DNA of 64,000 nt from Atherix ibis (taxonomy: Eukaryota; Arthropoda; Insecta; Diptera; Athericidae): contig OY282609.1 in the NCBI GenBank assembly GCA_958298945.1, forward strand, positions 59,430,220 to 59,494,219, read 5' to 3'. A model generated the notes under the pieces. It worked only from the letters and a program-made list of their open reading frames with translations, was not told where the DNA came from and ran no database searches. The translations under genes were made by a program, and so were the position numbers. Shown here one piece after another: positions 57,501 through 64,000 of the stretch (positions are counted from its first letter, which is position 1; the number at the start of each line of letters is the position of its first letter).

Positions 57501-58726
57501 CCAGTTGTATAAGCTTAAATCCGCTGTTTGGTCATTGATGGCGTGAGTTAGCGTATTAAGATGCCACGGGCATGCCATACTTTATTTTATGAGTTTGACA
57601 TCTGTTAACATTAATCAGTGCACATTGTCAGCAATTTCGTACAACAACATACATTTTTCCTTTGGTAATCATGTCTAGTTTTGTGCCAGAAAAAGAGCAT
57701 ATGCGGGACGCTCTGCTTTTCTGCTTCAATTTGAAGAAATCGGCTGCCGAATCGCATTGAATGCTTATGGGGGCCTATGGTGATAGTGCTTTATCGGATA
57801 CAACGTGCCGAGATTGGTTTCGTCGGTTCAAAAACGGCAATTTTAACTTGTGGAACAAGAAGCGTGAAAATCGGCCTAGGAAGGTTGAGGACCATCAATT
57901 GCAGGCTCTTTTTGATGAAGACGATATCCAATCTCAGCCATTTCTATGCGTTTGCGTTCCAAGGGGAAGATTAAATTGACCGATAGGCAGATGGAGCGAA
58001 GCTAAATCACATGCGAAATGTTGCTCGTCAGACAAAAAAGGAAGTCGTTCCTGCATCGGATTGTGACAGGCGATAAAAAATGGATATATTTCGAGAATCC
58101 TAAACGGAAGAAATCGTGGGTTGATCCCGGCCAACCATCAACATCTTCCCCAAGACCAAATCGCTGCGGACGGAAGACGATGCTGTGCGTTTGGTGGGAT
58201 CGGCAGGGTATCGTCTACTATGAGATGATGAAACCTCGTGAAACTGTCAAAGTCCACTGTTACCGCTAACAACTGATCAAATTGCACCGTGCTCTGCGTG
58301 AAAAAAGGACAGATTATCAACAAAGATATGATAAGCTGATTTTCCTCCACGACAACACACCATCGCACACGTCAAAAATGTTCCGAAACTACTTGGAGAC
58401 ACTGAACTGGGAGGTGTTACCTCACCCCGCTTATTCACCAGACCAGGCTCCTTCTGACTACCACCTGTTTACGTCGATGGACCACGCGCTCGCTGAGCAG
58501 CTCTTCGATTCTGACGCAGACTTCCGAAAATGGCTTGATGAGTGGTTTGCCTCGAAAGAGAAGAAATTTTTTTGGCGTGGTATCCACAAATTCCTCGAGA
58601 GATGCGGGAAATGTGTAGCTAGCGAGGGCAAGTACTTTGAATAAATTTGTTTTTGCTTTCTATTGTATTTAAAAAAAAAAGTGTTTTTTGACTTAAAAAA
58701 CAGCGGATTTAAGCTTATACACCAGG
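57501..58726 (+). mobile_element. Mos1-like mariner, copy K2
   Basis: 1226 bp bounded by TA (57499-57500, 58727-58728). Ends CCAGTTGTATAAGCTTAAAT and, reversed, CCTGGTGTATAAGCTTAAAT, continuing CCGCTGTTT. Full length. Confidence 0.92.
57671..58644 (+). pseudogene. Mos1-like transposase with stops and a deletion (K2)
   Basis: Begins MSSFVPEKEHMRDALLFCF. TGA replaces CGA after AAESH (57758-57760 region). A deletion after DIQSQ removes most of KMLAEQMGVTQ and shifts the frame. IVTGDKKWIYFENPKRKKSW has the first Asp, followed by Lys in place of Glu. A TAA interrupts HCYR/QLIKLHRAL. LHDNTPSHTS and SPDQAPSDYHLF give the second and third Asp, 34 residues apart. C-terminus KYFE. Confidence 0.9.
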
Positions 58727-58728
58727 TA

Positions 58729-60780
58729 GTTCAAAATATATTGTATTTGACCTTAGGCATCTAATAGAATAATCCGACGCTTATTTAATAAATAAATCTT
58801 AGAGCTTCTATTACAACAAATCCGGTTATTTGTAAAATTGGGCCCAATCGGCTGCTTGATGAATAAGTCGATAGGGCCTATATTTACAGTACTCGTAGCA
58901 TAAGAGAGAGAAAGTAAGCCGGAACCAGAACATAGGGTATTCTGTGCGAATCCGGAACGTTTGGAATTGTTTGATTCAGCGGGTCTAGCTAGACAGATTA
59001 ATCGTGTTTTTATTGTGCATTCATCTACGAACTCTTTCATATCATAATTATATTAACTAAATCGATTAAATAATTATAATTTTTGAAAAATTTCTAGTAA
59101 TATAAATTACTATTAAGTGGGGTGGCTGGTACAACTTGAAAATAAAATATTTGAAATTTCTATTAAAATATATAAATTTTGACAAAAATATTTCAGTTTG
59201 TGTAAGGTCGTGAAATTCAATTAAAAAAAAAATTAGTGGAATCAAACGGGGGATCTGATAAGCAGAACACATTTTAATCTTATTGTTATTATTTTTTCTT
59301 TGGTAAATTTTCTGCTCTTCACTATCAATAATCTCGTACAAATAGCAAATAAATTTCGTTCAATAAAACATCTTCTATGGCGCACGATAAGAGAAAAATC
59401 ATTCGTGTGCCAAAATTTAACGAAAGACATCATCTCGTCTTTCAACGTCAATTGATTGAATTGACTTTTGAAAGAATCTTTTTCTTTCGTTTTCTGTTGG
59501 CAATTAATTTTTTGATTACACTTGACGTCATATAAATTTTATGGCTATTTTTTTTTTGTTGCCAAAATTTATTATGGTTAATCAGTGCAAATGACTGTTT
59601 GCTAATTTTTTTCTATGGATGAAAATTGCACTGAAAACATTTTAAAAAAAAAATTAAATTATATGATATTGTCCAATGGTTTATTCAGGACCCCACAATC
59701 TATTATAAATTCAACCAACAATAAATACTTGAAGAGACGTCTTGTTGTTCACTATCATTTTGGTTAATAAAAATTAGTATTTACGTATTAAAAACGTTAT
59801 CGTTAGTATCTAAACGCTTGAAATTTACGTTAGCCATTAACTACTTACAAATAACGGATTGATTAGTTGATTTAGATTTATTGATAATTAGATACAATAT
59901 ATCGGGGAAATAATTGTTATAGTACCTATGAAAAAGAATTCTGAAAAAACAGATTTTTCCATTAGCGAAAAAAAGATGGAAATATAAAAATCGGAAAAAA
60001 ATAACGGATGGTAAGTCCGATAAGCCTTACTATGAGAACAAAAACTTGTAGTGGGCACTGACTATAGTGGATGGGGGGGGGGGGGTTTGGTAAGGTGTAT
60101 GATGTGTCCACGCATCCGCATAATAAAAAAAAATAATACCGTTTACAAGGCTTTACTTTGACATGCCCGGGAGAGGATAACAAAAGTGGGGATGGCAAAG
60201 TCAGAAAAAGTGGAGAAGGGAATAAGGAAATGTGAAAATTAAAAAAATTTGAAGTTTATATCAATTCTTTCTCATCCCTTGTGTAGGGTCGGTGATTAGA
60301 ATAGCGTACGATATTTCCCGTTTGTCGTAAAAGGCGATTGAAAGGAAGGGCGGACTTGTTTTTATCAAAAAACTTAAATAACACATATTGTTATGAGATA
60401 ATACGTTTACAAGTGCCGACCAGTGCATTTTGGGATCAGTGCATTTTTCATTGCACCTCTTCTAATTTGTTTAAAGAATACTAATTTTTTAAGGATAGTA
60501 TTTTTTTCGTGTCTAAATTTGCTGTTGCTTTGAAATCTCAATCAAATAAGCATTGACATGAGTTATATAAGTTATGGCATAAATTTTTGGCAATATAAAA
60601 TAGAGATAACTTCAGATTGAGCTAAATTGACTCTGTGGTCAGTTTAGCTCATTTTGAAGTTTTCTGTATTTAATACAACATATAAAAGATATTTTTGAAA
60701 ATAAATGATTTTTTTTGTCATATATTGCCGGCTTATAGAATGAGAGAATTTGTTTTCCTGTATCAGAAGAAAATTTTAGG
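58729..60780. other. About 2 kb with nothing recognised
   Basis: A minus-strand frame at 58753-59040 has higher GC and reads FVDECTIKTRLICLARPAES; it is unidentified and may be part of an unknown repeat next to K2. A run of 13 G lies at 60073-60085. A small hairpin (GAGCTAAATTGAC and its near complement) lies at about 60618-60655. Confidence 0.4.
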
Positions 60781-60783
60781 ATA

Positions 60784-61173
60784 TCTTTGTAGCAGGACTT
60801 GACTCAGCTCAGTGGTAGGCTATCAAGAAAATTTTATTATGAGGTCCTCGTTATGAGGATTTAACTCATTTAATTATGTTCTTGTAGCAGGAATTGCCGC
60901 AGTTTAGTGGTCAAAGATGAAGAACATTTTAATAAATCCTCGTTATGAGGAATTAATTCTCAGTTTTAGCGACAAACTGTTGAACAAATTTTTTTACGTC
61001 CTTGTTCTGAGAATTTGCCGAAGCTCAGTGATCAAATATGAAGAACACTTTAATACGTTCGCATAGCAGGGGATTTGACGCAGTTCTGTGATCAAAGTTG
61101 ACAAACACTTTGACACGTCCTCGTTATGAGGATTTGACTTAGTTCAGTGATGAGCTATGAACCAAATTTTTAT
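60784..61173 (+). repeat. Degenerate tandem repeat, about 60-bp period (left part)
   Basis: Seven or so units; the beginnings are at about 60784, 60844, 60881, 60946, 61001, 61058 and 61119. Recurrent words are CCTCGTTATGAGGATTTGAC, CAGTTCAGTGATCAAA and GAAGAACATTTTAATACGTC. Each unit contains the short palindrome CTCGTTATGAG. The units alternate between GTTATGAG and TAGCAGG forms. Confidence 0.8.
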
Positions 61174-61175
61174 TA

Positions 61176-62581
61176 CCAGAGGTATAAGCTTAAATTCGCT
61201 GTGCGTTTATAGATGGCGTGAGTGAGCGTATTAAGCTACCATGGGCACGCCATACTTTTTTTTTATGAGTTTGACATCTGTCAATATTAATCATTGTACA
61301 TTATCAGCAATTTCGTATAACAACATACATTTTTCCTTTGGTAATCATGTCTAGTTTTGTGCCAGAAAAAGAGCATATGCGGGAAGCTTTGCTTTTCTGC
61401 TTCAATTTGAAGAAATCGGCTGCCGAATTGCATCGAATGCTTATGGAGTCTTATGGTAAATCTACGAGGTAATCCAAAATTACCAACGATTTAATCCAAA
61501 ATGTATATTTGCCTCTTAGTTTAAGTTATAAACATGTCTAAACTTGGAATTTTATTCCTGCCTAAAAGTGGAAATTTACAGCCTAAAAGTGCACTCTAGT
61601 AAAAAATTTTAAGACTCCAAAATTTGAAAGAAAAACTTCAATTTTATCATAAATTGTTCAAATCTAAAGTGCGTTTAACTTGTGAGACAAGAAGCGTGAA
61701 AATCGGCCTAGGAAGGTTGAGGACCATCAACTACAGGCTCTTTTGGACGAAGACAATACCCAATCGCAAAAAATGCTCGCGGAGCAAATGGGTGTTACTC
61801 AACCAGCCATTTCCATGCGTCTGCGTGCCATGGGGAGGATTGAAAATATCGGAAAATGGGTGCCGCATGAATTGAACGATAGGCAGATGGAGCGACGCCA
61901 AAACACATGCGAAATCTTGCTCGCCAGACAAAAAAAAAGTCGGGTTGTGACAGGCGATGAAAAGTGGATATATTCCGAGATTCCTAAACGCAAGAAATCA
62001 TGGGTTGATCCCGGCCAACCATCAACATCTTTCCCAAGACCAAATCGTTTCGGACGGAAGACAATACTGTGCGTTTGGTGGGATCAGCATGTTAAAACCT
62101 GGTGAAACTGTCAATGCCCACCGCTACCACCAACAACTGATCAAATTGCACCGTGCTCTGCGTGAAAACAGGACAGATTATCAACAAAGACATGACAAGC
62201 TGATTTTCCTCCACGACAACGCACCATCGCACACGTCAAAAATGGTCCGAAACTACTTGGAGACACACAACTGGGAGGTGCTACCCCACCCCGCTTATTC
62301 CCCAGATCTGGTCCCTTCCGACTACCACCTGTTTTCGTCGATTGCCCACGTGCTCGCTGAGCAGCACTTCGATTCTTACGAAGACGTCCGAAAATGGCTT
62401 GATGAGTGGTTTGCCTCGAAAGAGAAGGAATTTTTTTGGCGTAGTATCCACAAATTGCCCAAGAGATGTGAAAAATATGTAGCTAGCGAGGGCAAATACT
62501 ATGAATAAATTTGTTTTTGCTTTCTATTAAAAAAAGTGTTTTTTTGACTTTAAAACAACGGATTTAAGCTTATACACCTGT
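61176..62581 (+). mobile_element. Mos1-like mariner, copy K3, inserted in the 60-bp repeat
   Basis: 1406 bp bounded by TA (61174-61175, 62582-62583). Ends CCAGAGGTATAAGCTTAAAT and, reversed, ACAGGTGTATAAGCTTAAAT. Removing it joins AAATTTTTATTA to TGTTCTCGTTAT, which restores a repeat unit. The extra length comes from about 215 bp of foreign sequence (about 61459-61674) in the transposase gene. Confidence 0.92.
61347..62508 (+). pseudogene. Mos1-like transposase with insertion and shift (K3)
   Basis: Begins MSSFVPEKEHMREALLFCF at 61347 and is interrupted after RMLMESYG by unrelated DNA that replaces part of the first HTH. It resumes ENRPRKVEDHQLQAL and stays open through QKMLAEQMGVTQPAISMRL, WVPHELNDRQ and VVTGDEKWIY (first Asp). 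A 20-odd base deletion after CVWWDQ shifts the frame to MLKPGETVNAHRYHQQL, LHDNAPSHTSKMV and SPDLVPSDYHLF (second and third Asp, 34 apart), ending KYYE. The least damaged catalytic sequence of the three copies. Confidence 0.9.
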
Positions 62582-62770
62582 TATGTTCTCGTTATAAAAA
62601 CTAGACTAAGCTCAGTGATCAAGTTTGAAAAAAATTTTAGTACGACCTGATAGCAGGTCTTACAGCAGTTCAGTGATAAGAGATGAAGACTTGACTTATT
62701 TCGTTGATGATCTATTAAAATTTTATGTGTCCCTGTACCAGGACTTAACCTATTGCAGCCATAGAGTATG
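62582..62770 (+). repeat. Degenerate tandem repeat, about 60-bp period (right part)
   Basis: Three further units of the array split by K3, starting near 62586, 62646 and 62722, with TCTCGTTATAAAAAC, TAGCAGGTCTTACAGCAG and GTACCAGGACTTAACC. Confidence 0.75.
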
Positions 62771-64000
62771 ACATTGAGAATAAATCTTATTTTTGCTTAG
62801 GCACTTCTCTTTTAAAATTATCCTAACAGAGAATCCACTCTTTATTTGGACTTAAAGGTGAACTGAATATGAGCTGTATACTATTGTAAATAGACATATT
62901 TAAAAGTATTATAAATTTTCCGGAATTGATGCTTATTAAAAAGTACTCCCACATGATAAATAGTAGTAGAATATCCAAGTTCATTAGCATTTAAAATTTG
63001 AAAATTTGCAACTAGTCTTAATTGTACCAGTAAATAAGAGCTCAAATTGAATTACTGAATATTTTATCTTCTAAACTATTAGATAAAAAAGAGCAACATA
63101 TAATTTTACTAATATTTTTCTATTTAGCGTAGTACTCTGTATAATAATGACTATTAAAATGTTCTTTAATGATTGTCAAGCAAATAAAAATACATAAAAT
63201 GCTTCTCCGAAACAAGTGTTTATACTTATTAGAATTTATAGCAATAGTCCAATTATGTGGTGAATTTATGAGAGTATGTATTGTATTTAAAATATAAGAA
63301 AAAAACCTATTTTTTTCTGTAGCACTAAATTAATCAATGTGGCGACATATGCTTAACAAATGGTGAATTATTCAAATTCCTAACAAACGGAATATCTCTC
63401 ATCGTGATAATTATATATGCGCGACTATGTAACGCCTAAAAACGACTATTTATAATTAGAAAAGTGATAGGCACCGAAAAAATAATATGCGCATAAAATA
63501 ATTTTGATATTCTTCAAACCTCCAAGCCCCCTCCACCCATCCCTTCCAACACATTTATCTTAAATCTGCTATAATTATTTTAATGTATCTAATGTAAAAA
63601 TAGAAAGTTTACATAATCATTTTCATTTGAAAATGATGCAAGTAAAATTTCCATAATGAAATTATTTTTAACAAAATATTTTTATTTATGATTGTAAAGG
63701 TATTTATTATTAGAATAATTGCCGATAATACAAGAATGATGTGATGAGTGGTTGTATTTCGAAAAGTTTTATCTATAATTATCCCCTTGCGAAGATTGTT
63801 TATGATTTACAAAATCTTTGATGTCATTTCATCTTTCAATCTAATTAAATGCTTTTTTCTGAACATTTTACCACCAAGGACATATTATTTTGGACCATTT
63901 ACGAATTATTTTTTTACAATCTATTAAATGAACGAGTACATACAATTTTCATTAAAAGAACACAATAATATTGGTACTTTTTTTAAATTTATTGTTATAA
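62771..64000. other. Intergenic, nothing recognised
   Basis: AT-rich DNA to the window end. No coding, RNA or repeat feature is supported. Confidence 0.45.

Noticed and set aside
58753..59040. 95-codon minus-strand frame with coding-like composition
   Set aside because: No recognised motif, no initiation or splice context, and it directly abuts a mariner end. Left as unknown and not called a gene.
60073..60085. Run of 13 G as a possible quadruplex
   Set aside because: A single run without further spaced G-tracts; more likely a homopolymer with length error.
60784..62770. 60-bp periodic array considered as a CRISPR array
   Set aside because: Units are diverged throughout with no constant repeat and variable spacer, and the context is eukaryotic.

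Overview
The window is AT-rich animal DNA, most probably from an insect and likely a higher fly. The evidence is small spliced genes with short introns and GT..AG junctions, many mariner-type DNA transposons of several subfamilies, arthropod-type non-LTR and Ty3/Gypsy fragments, and a cluster of Ly6/uPAR-type genes of the kind found in tandem in flies. The species cannot be named from sequence alone. No prokaryotic gene, tRNA, rRNA or CRISPR array was seen.

The only apparently functional host genes I can support are six Ly6-type (three-finger, 10-cysteine) genes, all on the minus strand: A (1512-3096), B (14457-17433), C (19152-22443), D (32205-34200), E (39372-40852) and F (50498-50958, first exon not found). 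A to E share one architecture: a 58-nt first exon coding a signal peptide, a second exon of 162-168 nt carrying the first half of the cysteine domain, and a last exon with the second half and a hydrophobic GPI-type tail. All introns are phase 1, and the joined exons keep an open frame in every gene. B/C and D/E are tandem duplicate pairs; B/C is recent (unit about 4.7-5.0 kb). B to E share a putative initiator (TCAGTT) about 45-60 bases upstream of the ATG.

The remainder is a transposon graveyard. At least twelve mariner-like elements or relics lie at 4.4, 5.95, 15.3, 20.1, 35.0, 36.4, 46.1, 48.2, 49.6, 51.2, 54.7, 57.5 and 61.2 kb. All examined copies have stops, shifts or deletions. They include three Mos1-like (mauritiana-type) copies and one irritans-type copy inside an R1/LOA-like LINE. 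A non-coding terminal-inverted-repeat family with CTTAGATTAAAG ends and 8-bp target duplications has copies at 9.1-10.8 kb (with a second copy nested inside it), 22.5-23.7, 24.1-25.4 and 28.2-29.7 kb. One copy sits about 21 bases upstream of the inferred start site of gene C. A broken Ty3/Gypsy pol lies at 25.5-27.1 kb. Satellite-like repeats of about 160 bp (11.3-11.9, 13.4-14.0, 18.2-18.7 kb) and about 60 bp (60.8-62.8 kb, split by a mariner) and several near-perfect foldback hairpins fill further sequence. About 23 kb (41.4-46.1, 52.6-54.5, 58.8-60.7, 62.8-64 kb and smaller gaps) shows nothing I can identify.

History that can be read from the layout: the Ly6 ancestor was duplicated in tandem. 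The B/C pair duplicated later as a block including its intron and 3' satellite. A mariner then entered intron 2 of B only, because C retains the exact empty site. The Ly6 exons have stayed open while surrounding transposon genes have decayed, which argues that the Ly6 genes are under selection.
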